Assembly: GCA_027067035.1 (NCBI GenBank)
Contig: JAMOMO010000367.1
Location: forward strand, 1-7,810
From: Desulfobulbaceae bacterium
Lineage (GTDB): Bacteria; Desulfobacterota; Desulfobulbia; Desulfobulbales; Desulfocapsaceae
DNA: 7,810 nt
Direction: 5' to 3'
Below are positions 1-6,963 of this stretch, piece by piece; the stretch's first letter is position 1; each line of letters opens with the position of its first letter. The notes under the pieces are model-generated. The model did not search any database. It was not told where the DNA came from and saw nothing but the letters and a program-made list of their open reading frames with translations. A program made the translations under genes and the position numbers.

Positions 1-412
1 TGTCACGCAGGATATAGAGGAGGATGAAACCGTTTAGATACTCATTGAAGGACTCATCCAGCTTCAGTTCCTGGGACCACTCGCAGTTATAGCCCTCATC
101 GGTCATGTCAATACAGGGCTTGGTCACATCCAGTTCATCAAGTACCTGGATTGTCTTCAACTCAATATAGCGGCTTCCGGTGAGCCAGGCGGCCACGATA
201 TTCTGGGCCAGCTGGGTATGGGGTCCGGACGCCACGCCAAGGGGCGTCTCCAGAAGCTCGCCATAGCGGCTCGTGCGAAAGGAGTCAGCCGCATCGGGGA
301 CAAAAAACTGTTCCCTGGCAATACCGAAGATTTCATTACGCTCTTCAAGATCAGTTAAAATCCACTTGAGAAGAACATCGATGTCTGTGCAGAAAAAAAG
401 ATCCTTTTTCAT
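1..412 (-). CDS. ygfK: YgfK-type putative oxidoreductase (selenate reductase-like subunit), N-terminal part, cut by the window edge
   Basis: This is the first 137 codons of a gene that continues beyond the left edge. It starts at ATG 412-410 with MKKDLFFCTDIDVLLKW, after an AGGAG ribosome site six bases upstream. The reading frame is open to base 1. The translation closely follows the N-terminus of E. coli YgfK as I remember it: IFGIAREQFF (about residues 28-37), then GPHTQLAQNIVAAWLTG (about 64-80), YIELKTIQVLDEL and KPCIDMTDEGYNCEWSQEL. In the family, this part is a dihydroorotate-dehydrogenase-like FMN barrel, followed by iron-sulfur and NAD(P)H/FAD domains resembling the glutamate synthase small subunit, about 1000 residues in all. 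Those later parts are outside the window. The name 'selenate reductase subunit' comes from genetic association; the reaction is not settled. As last visible gene of a purine-type operon, 26 bases after the hydantoinase, it most likely supplies or takes electrons for a ring reduction or oxidation. That role is inference. Confidence 0.9.
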   Translation of the reverse strand, partial: MKKDLFFCTDIDVLLKWILTDLEERNEIFGIAREQFFVPDAADSFRTSRYGELLETPLGVASGPHTQLAQNIVAAWLTGSRYIELKTIQVLDELDVTKPCIDMTDEGYNCEWSQELKLDESFNEYLNGFILLYILRD

Positions 413-418
413 ATAGTA

Positions 419-423
419 CTCCT
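419..423 (-). promoter_or_regulatory. Ribosome binding site of ygfK
   Basis: On the minus strand, AGGAG lies six bases before ATG 412-410, in the 26-base gap after the hydantoinase stop. It fixes the start of the truncated ygfK gene, whose frame has no stop inside the window. Confidence 0.75.
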
Positions 424-438
424 GTATTGCATGGTTGT

Positions 439-1833
439 TTAAGTAGGTATTGTCGCTGTACGACTGATAAAACGCCCGGTTCCTGCAGGGGCGGAAACTT
501 CCCCGTCACAAAGCAGAATTTCACCGCGAAGCAGAACCGTGGCCGGCCATCCTGTGACCGTCATCCCTGCAAAGGGACTGTAATCAACATGCTGATGCAG
601 GGTGGCAGCACTGATTGTCTGCTTTGTTTCAGGATTGAGAATCAGCAGATCCGCATCGTTCCCAACCGCAATCTCTCCCTTTCCGGGCAGTCCCATGATC
701 CGGGCGGGAGTGGTGGCAACAAGCTGGACAAAACGATTCAGATCAATGCGATTTTTCAGGACCCCCTCGGAGAAGAGAATGGGAATCCGGGTCTCAATTC
801 CCGGAATTCCACCGGGGGCGGCAAAGATATCCTCTTTGCCCCTTTTATATTTCTGCGCAAAGGAAAAGGAGCAGTGGTCCGTTGCCACCACATCGATACT
901 GCCATCGGCCAGCCCCTCCCAGAGTGCCTCGCAGTCCTCTTCTCTCCGCAGGGGAGGTGCCATGATATACTGCAGCCCCCTTCCATCCTCACGTTCCTCA
1001 TAGCAGGATTCTGTGAGACACAGGTACTGGGGACAGGTCTCGACGTGGACCGGAAAGCCCTCTTTGCGGGCGGCCCTTACCACCTCAAGGCCTGCAGCGG
1101 TGGAGAGGTGCACGATATAGATGGGGACATTTCCGGCTGCCCGGGCAAGGGCAATGAGTCTGCCCACGGCCTCAGCCTCGGCATAGTCCGGTCGACTTCT
1201 GGGATGGTTGCCGGGATCGGAAAGCCGTGCTGTTTTGCGAAGTGATGCGGTCAGGCTGCTGATTATTGCATGGTTTTCGGCATGAAAGGCGGTCAGTGTT
1301 CCTGCTGCATGACAGGCCTTGAGCACCCGGATAATCTCTTCATCATCAAGACGCCCCGCATAGGTCAGATAGACCTTGGCGCTGGAGATCCCCTGGTCCA
1401 TAAGATCCTGAATGGCGGCAGGGGTTTTTTCATCCACATGCTGCAGCACCCCGTGGAAGCCGTAATCCACAAGCATTTCCCCACTGGCCTCACGCCGGTA
1501 AAGATCAACCTGGTAATTCAGATCACAGCCCTCCGGGCCAAAACCCGGATGTTCCACAATGGAGGTGGTTCCGCCATGGGCTGCGGCCAGTGAGGCGTGA
1601 TAAAAACCGTCACTGACTTTTTCGCTGCCAACCTGCAGGTTGCAGTGAGTATGAACATCCACACCACCCGGCATAACATAACAGCCGGAGGCATCTATGA
1701 TTTCATCCCGGGCAACTGATTCCCGACCGATATTTTCAGCAATGGCAGCAATACGTCCATCTTCAATCAGAATATCCGACTCCAAGACAGCGGTGGCAGT
1801 GACCACCTTTCCGTTTACCACCAGTGTGCTCAT
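439..1833 (-). CDS. hyuA: D-hydantoinase / dihydropyrimidinase-family cyclic amidohydrolase (YgeZ/HyuA type)
   Basis: A 464-residue cytosolic amidohydrolase, the usual length for the family. It hydrolyses the ring amide of cyclic ureides (hydantoins, dihydropyrimidines) to N-carbamoyl amino acids. All binuclear metal ligands are visible: His61 and His63 in VDVHTHC, Lys153 in SSAKVYLTY (carboxylated in this family), His184 in TAFHAEN, His242 in YIVHLS and Asp319 in VVATDHCSF. Tyr155 is the expected catalytic tyrosine. It resembles E. coli YgeZ/HyuA through most of its length (CYVMPGGVDVHTH, DYGFHGV, HVETCPQYL, ADYSP-like VDYSPFAG), so I favour that subgroup over allantoinase. ATG 1833 is only three bases after the ssnA stop, with its ribosome site inside the end of ssnA, so translation is probably coupled. 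In this operon the substrate is probably a purine-derived cyclic ureide (inference). No defects are seen. Confidence 0.93.
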   Translation of the reverse strand: MSTLVVNGKVVTATAVLESDILIEDGRIAAIAENIGRESVARDEIIDASGCYVMPGGVDVHTHCNLQVGSEKVSDGFYHASLAAAHGGTTSIVEHPGFGPEGCDLNYQVDLYRREASGEMLVDYGFHGVLQHVDEKTPAAIQDLMDQGISSAKVYLTYAGRLDDEEIIRVLKACHAAGTLTAFHAENHAIISSLTASLRKTARLSDPGNHPRSRPDYAEAEAVGRLIALARAAGNVPIYIVHLSTAAGLEVVRAARKEGFPVHVETCPQYLCLTESCYEEREDGRGLQYIMAPPLRREEDCEALWEGLADGSIDVVATDHCSFSFAQKYKRGKEDIFAAPGGIPGIETRIPILFSEGVLKNRIDLNRFVQLVATTPARIMGLPGKGEIAVGNDADLLILNPETKQTISAATLHQHVDYSPFAGMTVTGWPATVLLRGEILLCDGEVSAPAGTGRFISRTATIPT

Positions 1834-1836
1834 CTC

Positions 1837-3117
1837 CTACTCTCCAAGTTTTGTCCAGAGTCGTTGTCCCTGCTCTCTGGCAAAGGAGAGGATTTCTTCT
1901 TCATCAACCAGGGTGGAACGCCCATCCTCCACAATGACCCGTCCTCTGGCGATCACCGTATTGACATGAAGCGCCTCCAGACCAAAGAGAAAATGGCCGT
2001 AGAAGTTATCGCCGCTCAGCTCGGTTGGGGTGTCATAGTCAAGGATAACCAGGTTGTTCAGGCCGTCGCCTATTGCCTCAAACTGTGCCAGATAGGTGTG
2101 GATATTCCGGAACCTGCGGTACACCTCATCGTAACCGATGCCTCCGGTTGTGGAACAGACCAGATGGTGAGCCTTGGCAGATCGGAGCATGTCGTTGTGC
2201 ATGCCGTCGGTGCCGAGCATGATATTGGAGAGCCAGTCATAGTCGGTGAGGCCGACGTTGTTGTTCTGGTTTGACTCCACATTGGAGACCACCCACACAG
2301 ACGAGTCGGCGATCAGTTTTCGTTCCGTATCGTCACAGTGGACACAGTGACCAAGGATGGTCTTGGAACTTGCCAGCCCGCCACAGTCATTGAGACGCTG
2401 GGCCACACGTTTCCCATAGGTTTTGACACAGTGTTCCTCATCCGCTTTGTCTTCTGCCACATGAATATGCAGGCCGGTGTCATACTTTTCGGCAAGAGCA
2501 ACGGATTTTTTCAGGAGCTCGTCCCCCACGGTAAAGGAGGCGTGAAGGCCAATAAGACCGGGTCTGCCGGAAGCCAGGTAGGAATCATGCTCGGCCAGAC
2601 TTTTTTCAGCCGCCTCCGGACCATTTCTGTCAGATGACTCATGACACATCAGGTGCCCGATCCCACAGCGCTCAAAGGCTGCAGCTACTGTCTCGAGACT
2701 GCCTTCCACATGGAGGGGAGATGCATGATGGTCAATACAGAATGTCACCCCGCGCCGCGCCATCTGCAGGGCCGCACCAAGGGCACTGGCCTCAACCATA
2801 TCCCGGTCAAGGCGTTTGTCCACCCGCCACCAGACGTACTCCAGCACTTCAAGAAAGTTTGTGGGAACATGGGGCGGTGCGGGCATGCCGCGGCACAGCG
2901 CAGAATATATATGATGGTGGCCACAGCCAAAAGAACGGGTCACAAAACGATCCCTGCAGTCTATCACCTGATCCCCTTCCTTCCGCTCCGCAGCAGGGGG
3001 AACTGCAGCAATGGAAGTGACAGAACCGCCTGCCCCCTCTTCCACAGCAAGGTTGGTGGAGGAGACCTCAAGGGTCTCGGAATCGATGTAGCGGGCATTC
3101 TGCAGATACAGAGTCAT
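1837..3117 (-). CDS. ssnA: SsnA-type amidohydrolase (putative aminohydrolase/deaminase)
   Basis: A 426-residue enzyme of the amidohydrolase superfamily, in the cytosine/guanine-deaminase-like branch that uses one metal ion. Visible metal and catalytic residues are His67 and His69 (GCGHHHIYS), His217/His219 and Glu222 (GLHIHVAED), His257 (ILGHCVH) and Asp304 (LGTDGM). The segments VWWRVDKRLD (about 95-104), IDHHASP (about 128-134), SNVESNQNNNVG and LGTDGMHNDM match SsnA. The real E. coli role of SsnA is uncertain; it was first noted for an effect on stationary-phase survival. Here, between a molybdenum hydroxylase and a hydantoinase, deamination or hydrolytic opening of a purine-derived ring is the best inference. 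The start ATG 3117 follows AAGGAG with a seven-base spacer. One oddity is that the usual Pro-Gly just before the HxH motif is replaced by Arg-Ser (FVTRSFGCGHHH). The protein is otherwise full length. Confidence 0.88.
   Translation of the reverse strand: MTLYLQNARYIDSETLEVSSTNLAVEEGAGGSVTSIAAVPPAAERKEGDQVIDCRDRFVTRSFGCGHHHIYSALCRGMPAPPHVPTNFLEVLEYVWWRVDKRLDRDMVEASALGAALQMARRGVTFCIDHHASPLHVEGSLETVAAAFERCGIGHLMCHESSDRNGPEAAEKSLAEHDSYLASGRPGLIGLHASFTVGDELLKKSVALAEKYDTGLHIHVAEDKADEEHCVKTYGKRVAQRLNDCGGLASSKTILGHCVHCDDTERKLIADSSVWVVSNVESNQNNNVGLTDYDWLSNIMLGTDGMHNDMLRSAKAHHLVCSTTGGIGYDEVYRRFRNIHTYLAQFEAIGDGLNNLVILDYDTPTELSGDNFYGHFLFGLEALHVNTVIARGRVIVEDGRSTLVDEEEILSFAREQGQRLWTKLGE
1842..1845 (-). promoter_or_regulatory. 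Ribosome binding site of the hydantoinase gene, inside the end of ssnA
   Basis: On the minus strand, GGAG lies eight bases before ATG 1833 and within the last sense codons of ssnA (Leu-Gly-Glu-stop). A second AGGAG directly abuts the ATG and is too close to be the main site. The arrangement supports coupled translation of ssnA and the hydantoinase gene. Confidence 0.6.
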
Positions 3118-3158
3118 GGGCTTACTCCTTCTAGGTCATTAACAGGCGGAAAGCGGCC

Positions 3159-5717
3159 TTAGTTCTTCTTTTCAACGGGTTCAAGGGGCAGGGCAAAACG
3201 GGGTTTGCCGTCATAGTCGCAAAAGGCATTGGCAATGGCGGGAGCTGTTGCGATACAGCCGATCTCCCCCACACCTTTGGCCCCAAACGGCCCTTCCGGA
3301 TCATTGGACTCCACACCGATCACCTCGATCTCCGGAAGATTATTCATCTTTGGAAGACCGAGTGCACGATATTTTTCCGAGGTGAGCAGCCCGTCCTTCA
3401 TGGGCATTTTCTCGGTGAGGGCATATCCCACTCCCATGGCCACACCGCCTTCGATCTGCCCCTCAAAGAGTTTCGGATTAAGGATGCGTCCCGCATCGTG
3501 GGAGGCGATGATTTTTTTCAAATTCCCCTCGTCATCAAGGATGGCGAGGTTGGTGGCGTATCCGTAGGAGATATGCGAGATGATCTCACCCGGCTTTCCG
3601 TCAGCGTCGGTGTAATCACAGATGAATTTGCCCCGGTAGGTCTTTCCTGCAAGCTCTGCAAGAGAGTGTTCCTTGAGATCTTCCTTCAGCTCCTTTGCCG
3701 CATCAATGATGGCCCGGCCCAGCAGCAGAGTTCCGCGACTTGCCGTGGTCGGTCCGCCAACAGCACCTGATGCGGTGGTGACAAAGGGAGTGACCAGATC
3801 TATGTCATTGATTCCGGTTGCCTCACAGAGTACCTGCCGGGCAACGGTATGGACTCCCTGGCCCATCTCTGTCCATCCGTGATGGAGGATAATCCTGCCA
3901 CCCTCATGGACCTCTATGATCACCCTGCTCTCTTCGGTGAGACCGTTACCCACCCCGCAGTTCTTTACGGCACAGGCAAGTCCTTTATGTTCCGCCCTGT
4001 CATAGGCATCCTTGACACTGAGCAGTGTCTCTTTCAGTCCCACTGAAGCGGTGAGCACCTGCCCCGGTGCCAGCATGCTGCCGATATCAAGGGCGTTGTC
4101 ATACCGAAACTGCCAGCGGTCAAAGCCGCCCCTGGCGCAGAGCTCATCAATGAGACGCTCCAGGGCGAAGGTGGCCTGATTCACGCCAAACCCACGCATG
4201 GCACCGCAGGGAATATTGTTGGTGTAGACCGATCTGGCCTCAATATCAACCGCCTCAAAATGATATCCGCCGCAGGCATGGGTTCCGGCACGGTCCATCA
4301 CCGGCCCGCCAACCGAGGCATAGGCTCCGGTGTCACCAAGGATTCGGGCATGGATTGCGGTGAGCATTCCTTTTTCATCACAGCCTATCACATATTCCAG
4401 TCTGGTGGGATGCCGTTTGGGATGCATGCGGATGGACTGGGGACGGGTCAGTTTATACTTCACCGGAACACCCAGCAGGTGACAGGCGAGGGCTGCATGA
4501 CCCTGAACGGTCATATCCTCTTTTCCGCCAAAGGCACCGCCGCAGTCAACGACCTCAACTTCAACCTGGTCCTGAGACAGCGCCAGCTGGTGAGCTATCT
4601 CATCACGCTCACGATACGGCCCCTGACTCTGGGAAAAGACCTTGATACCGTTTTCCCTCGGGATCACCACACAGCACTCCATCTCCAGGAATCCGTGATC
4701 AATGGCAGGAGTGGTGAACGTTCCGCCGGCGGTGAAGGCGGAACGTTCAAGCAGTCCCTCCACATCCCCGCGCCTGATAATCTTTTCTCCAAGGAGATTA
4801 CCCTGTTCATGGACCAGAATATCACTCTCAAGGGCATCTCTCATATCGGTGAGTGCTTCCAGAACCTCATATTCCACCACAATGGCCTCAACTGCAGCCC
4901 GTGCCTGGGCCTCGGTTTCCGCCACCACTGACGCCAGCACATCCCCGATATAACGGGTTATTTCACCCTGCTCTATCATAAGGGGCCAGTCTTCCACAAT
5001 GAGGCCGGAGTTTCGTTGTCCGGGGATATCAGAGGCCAGCAGCACCCGCTTAACCCCTTCCATCTTTTCAGCAGCACTTACATCAATGGAGACGACTCTG
5101 GCTCTGGGGTGATCGGAGAATTTGAGGGCGCCGTGGAGCATGCCGTCAAAACGAAGATCATCCACAAATGCCTTGCGGCCGACAGCCCGCTCGACGGCCT
5201 TGAATTTGGGACTTGAGACACCGATTGCGGCACGATCTTCAAAGGGAACCTCGGTTTTTCCGCGCAGCGCCGCTGCAGCTTCAAGGACCGCGTCCACAAT
5301 TTTCACGTAGCCCGTGCAGCGGCAGAGATTAAAACGCAGCGCCTTTTCAACTTCGGCCCTGCTGGGGTTCTGATTGTTCTCAAGAAAAATCTTGGCACGG
5401 GTCAGAAAACCTGGGGTACAGAAACCGCACTGCACGGCACCCTTGGCCACAAAGGCGCGGCCCAGGGTCTGCAGAAAGGATTCCGGGAGACCTTCAAGGG
5501 TAACAACCTTCTTTCCCGCAACTTTTTTCATGGGAGTGGCACAGGCAAGAACCGCCTTTTCGTCCACCTCCACCAGACACGCCCCGCATGCCGCCTGACC
5601 CGAACAGCCGTCCTTTGCAGCGGTCAGATTCTTCTCGTTGCGCAGCCAGGAGAGAAGAGACACACCCTCATCTCCCGTAAACTGCTGCTGCTTCCCGTTG
5701 AGTGTCAGCTCAATCAT
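3159..5717 (-). CDS. Selenium-dependent xanthine dehydrogenase-type molybdenum hydroxylase, fused [2Fe-2S] and molybdopterin domains
   Basis: An 852-residue molybdenum hydroxylase that would oxidise a purine ring at molybdenum and pass electrons to two [2Fe-2S] centres. Residues 1-150 are the iron-sulfur part: a ferredoxin-like cluster with Cys38, Cys44, Cys47 and Cys59, then Cys97/Cys100 (QCGFCTPG) and Cys132/Cys134 (LCRCTGY). From about residue 170 it is the molybdopterin part: SQSQGPYRER, GGAFGGKE (Phe396 and Glu400 align with bovine Phe798 and Glu802), AMRGFG (Arg508 and Phe510 align with Arg912 and Phe914), EMGQGVHT, GGPTTASRG, and catalytic Glu818 in KGVGEIG. There is no FAD domain, so this is the layout of the Se-dependent XDH / XdhD group. 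Selenium there is a labile ligand; no in-frame TGA occurs. I chose ATG 5717 (MIELTLNGK). TTG 5735 and ATG 5729 are in frame but lack a ribosome site. The gene follows ygeW by 30 bases in the same frame. Substrate (xanthine, hypoxanthine or urate) is not decided by sequence. Confidence 0.9.
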   Translation of the reverse strand: MIELTLNGKQQQFTGDEGVSLLSWLRNEKNLTAAKDGCSGQAACGACLVEVDEKAVLACATPMKKVAGKKVVTLEGLPESFLQTLGRAFVAKGAVQCGFCTPGFLTRAKIFLENNQNPSRAEVEKALRFNLCRCTGYVKIVDAVLEAAAALRGKTEVPFEDRAAIGVSSPKFKAVERAVGRKAFVDDLRFDGMLHGALKFSDHPRARVVSIDVSAAEKMEGVKRVLLASDIPGQRNSGLIVEDWPLMIEQGEITRYIGDVLASVVAETEAQARAAVEAIVVEYEVLEALTDMRDALESDILVHEQGNLLGEKIIRRGDVEGLLERSAFTAGGTFTTPAIDHGFLEMECCVVIPRENGIKVFSQSQGPYRERDEIAHQLALSQDQVEVEVVDCGGAFGGKEDMTVQGHAALACHLLGVPVKYKLTRPQSIRMHPKRHPTRLEYVIGCDEKGMLTAIHARILGDTGAYASVGGPVMDRAGTHACGGYHFEAVDIEARSVYTNNIPCGAMRGFGVNQATFALERLIDELCARGGFDRWQFRYDNALDIGSMLAPGQVLTASVGLKETLLSVKDAYDRAEHKGLACAVKNCGVGNGLTEESRVIIEVHEGGRIILHHGWTEMGQGVHTVARQVLCEATGINDIDLVTPFVTTASGAVGGPTTASRGTLLLGRAIIDAAKELKEDLKEHSLAELAGKTYRGKFICDYTDADGKPGEIISHISYGYATNLAILDDEGNLKKIIASHDAGRILNPKLFEGQIEGGVAMGVGYALTEKMPMKDGLLTSEKYRALGLPKMNNLPEIEVIGVESNDPEGPFGAKGVGEIGCIATAPAIANAFCDYDGKPRFALPLEPVEKKN

Positions 5718-5722
5718 AGTAT

Positions 5723-5727
5723 CCCCC
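5723..5727 (-). promoter_or_regulatory. Probable G-rich ribosome binding site of the molybdenum hydroxylase gene
   Basis: On the minus strand, GGGGG lies five bases before ATG 5717. It is an imperfect Shine-Dalgarno sequence, weaker than the AGGAG of the neighbouring genes. The in-frame alternatives ATG 5729 and TTG 5735 have only an AT-rich stretch before them, so this site is the main reason for choosing 5717. Confidence 0.5.
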
Positions 5728-5747
5728 ATACTCAAATAAACCGCTTT

Positions 5748-6944
5748 TTAGAATGCCCGAGGAGTTGCCCGTTCCAGCAGACGCTGCAGCGTATCGGCCG
5801 CATTTTTCTGCTTTGCAAGAAACATCATTGCCGCAATGATATAAGGCTTATAGCTGGCCTCTTTATACTGGGGTACCCGATAGCGATCAAAAACCGAGGC
5901 TTCCACCTCACCATGCTCACAGGAGACACCGCTGATATCCGCCGGCAGGCAGTGCATATAGAGGGCGGAACCGTTATGGGTGGTGGCCATGCGCTCTTCG
6001 GTGCAGGTCCAGTCCATATGTTTCCTGTTCTGGGTCAGCAGCTCCTGCTCCAGGGCCTTGATGCCATCCATGTCACCCTGGCCGTAAAGATCAGTACGTT
6101 TTTCCATGGCCGCAAAAGGCGCCCAGGATTTGGGATAGACGATATCCGCGCCGGCAAAGGCCTCTTCCATGGAGTTGGATTTTGTGAAACGACCGCCGGA
6201 CTCTGCCGCCTGACGTGCGGCAACCTCTTCAACTTCGGGCATAACCTCGTAGCCTTCCGGATGAGCCAGGGCCACATCCATTCCGAAACGGGTCATGAGA
6301 CCGATGATTCCCTGGGGAACAGAGAGCGGTTTTCCGTATGAGGGAGAGTAGGCCCAGGTCATGGCAATCTTCTTGCCTGCAAGGTTCTCAATGCCACCGA
6401 AGTGCTTGATGATGTGCAGCATATCAGACATGGACTGGGTGGGATGATCGATGTCACACTGCAGATTGACCAGGGTGGGACGCTGTTCCAGCACACCCTC
6501 ATCGTGACCGGCCTGAACCGACTCTGCAACCTTGCGCATATACGTGTTCCCCTTTCCGATATACATATCATCACGGATACCGATGACATCTGCCATAAAG
6601 GAGATCATATTGGCAGTCTCCCGCACGGTCTCACCATGGGCTATCTGGGATTTTCCCTCATCCAGATCCTGAACTTCAAGCCCCAGCAGATTACAGGCAC
6701 TGGTAAAACTGAAACGGGTCCTTGTGGAATTGTCACGGAACAGGGACACACCAAGCCCGGAATCAAAGATACGGCTGGAGATATTCTGTTCCCGCATACC
6801 GCGCAGAATCTCGGCCACGGTAAATGTTGCGCTGATTTCATCGATGGATTTCTCCCAGGTGAGGAGGAAATCACTGTTGTGCATATTCTGGTAGTCCAGG
6901 GTTGAAAGCTCCCTGATCAGTTCTTCAATTCCAAGTCTGTCCAT
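5748..6944 (-). CDS. ygeW: YgeW-type knotted carbamoyltransferase
   Basis: A 398-residue carbamoyltransferase, close in length to E. coli YgeW and matching it along almost the whole chain. The carbamoyl-phosphate site is seen as FRDNSTRTRFS (residues 69-79, with the STRTR loop at 73-77), DHPTQ (166-170) and HCLP (331-334). The segments DLDEGKSQIAHGETVRET (94-111), TWAYSPSYGKPLSVPQG (196-212) and YKEASYKPYIIAAM (360-373) are typical of YgeW rather than of ornithine or aspartate carbamoyltransferase. Family members have a deep trefoil-type knot, and their true substrate was long unknown. With a carbamate kinase 19 bases upstream, the likely direction is phosphorolysis of a ureido compound to an amine plus carbamoyl phosphate. 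Reports on anaerobic urate breakdown place it on 2,3-diureidopropionate, which I recall but cannot verify here. ATG 6944 has AGGAG seven bases upstream. Confidence 0.95.
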   Translation of the reverse strand: MDRLGIEELIRELSTLDYQNMHNSDFLLTWEKSIDEISATFTVAEILRGMREQNISSRIFDSGLGVSLFRDNSTRTRFSFTSACNLLGLEVQDLDEGKSQIAHGETVRETANMISFMADVIGIRDDMYIGKGNTYMRKVAESVQAGHDEGVLEQRPTLVNLQCDIDHPTQSMSDMLHIIKHFGGIENLAGKKIAMTWAYSPSYGKPLSVPQGIIGLMTRFGMDVALAHPEGYEVMPEVEEVAARQAAESGGRFTKSNSMEEAFAGADIVYPKSWAPFAAMEKRTDLYGQGDMDGIKALEQELLTQNRKHMDWTCTEERMATTHNGSALYMHCLPADISGVSCEHGEVEASVFDRYRVPQYKEASYKPYIIAAMMFLAKQKNAADTLQRLLERATPRAF

Positions 6945-6963
6945 TTTTTATCTCCTGATAACG

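Noticed and set aside
157..348. Minus-strand open frame of 63 codons near the left edge
   Set aside because: It is out of frame with the clear YgfK N-terminus that covers the same bases, and its product is Arg/Pro-rich without similarity to a known family.
409..432. Seven-codon minus-strand frame whose TGA overlaps the ygfK ATG (ATGA)
   Set aside because: It could be a leader peptide coupling ygfK translation, but it has no ribosome site of its own and is short enough to be chance.
427..1245. Long plus-strand open frame (272 codons) opposite the hydantoinase gene
   Set aside because: It lies wholly antisense to a gene with all catalytic motifs, its translation shows no recognisable domain and is rich in Gly, Cys and Pro as expected of a mirror frame.
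3118..3158. Possible terminator or internal promoter in the largest gap (41 bases) between the hydroxylase and ssnA genes
   Set aside because: There is no stable GC stem followed by a T-run, and no good -35/-10 pair; the gap holds only the ssnA ribosome site AAGGAG at 3125-3130.
2641..3162. Plus-strand open frame of 173 codons opposite ssnA
   Set aside because: It is antisense to a well-supported SsnA gene, has no convincing ribosome site and its product resembles nothing I know.
4260..4931. Plus-strand open frame of 223 codons opposite the molybdenum hydroxylase
   Set aside because: It is a shadow of the strongly conserved molybdopterin domain on the other strand; no motif or plausible start signal is seen.
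3159..5717. Possible selenocysteine codon in the selenium-dependent type hydroxylase
   Set aside because: The frame has no in-frame TGA. In this family selenium is a labile cofactor at molybdenum, not selenocysteine, so no SECIS element is expected.
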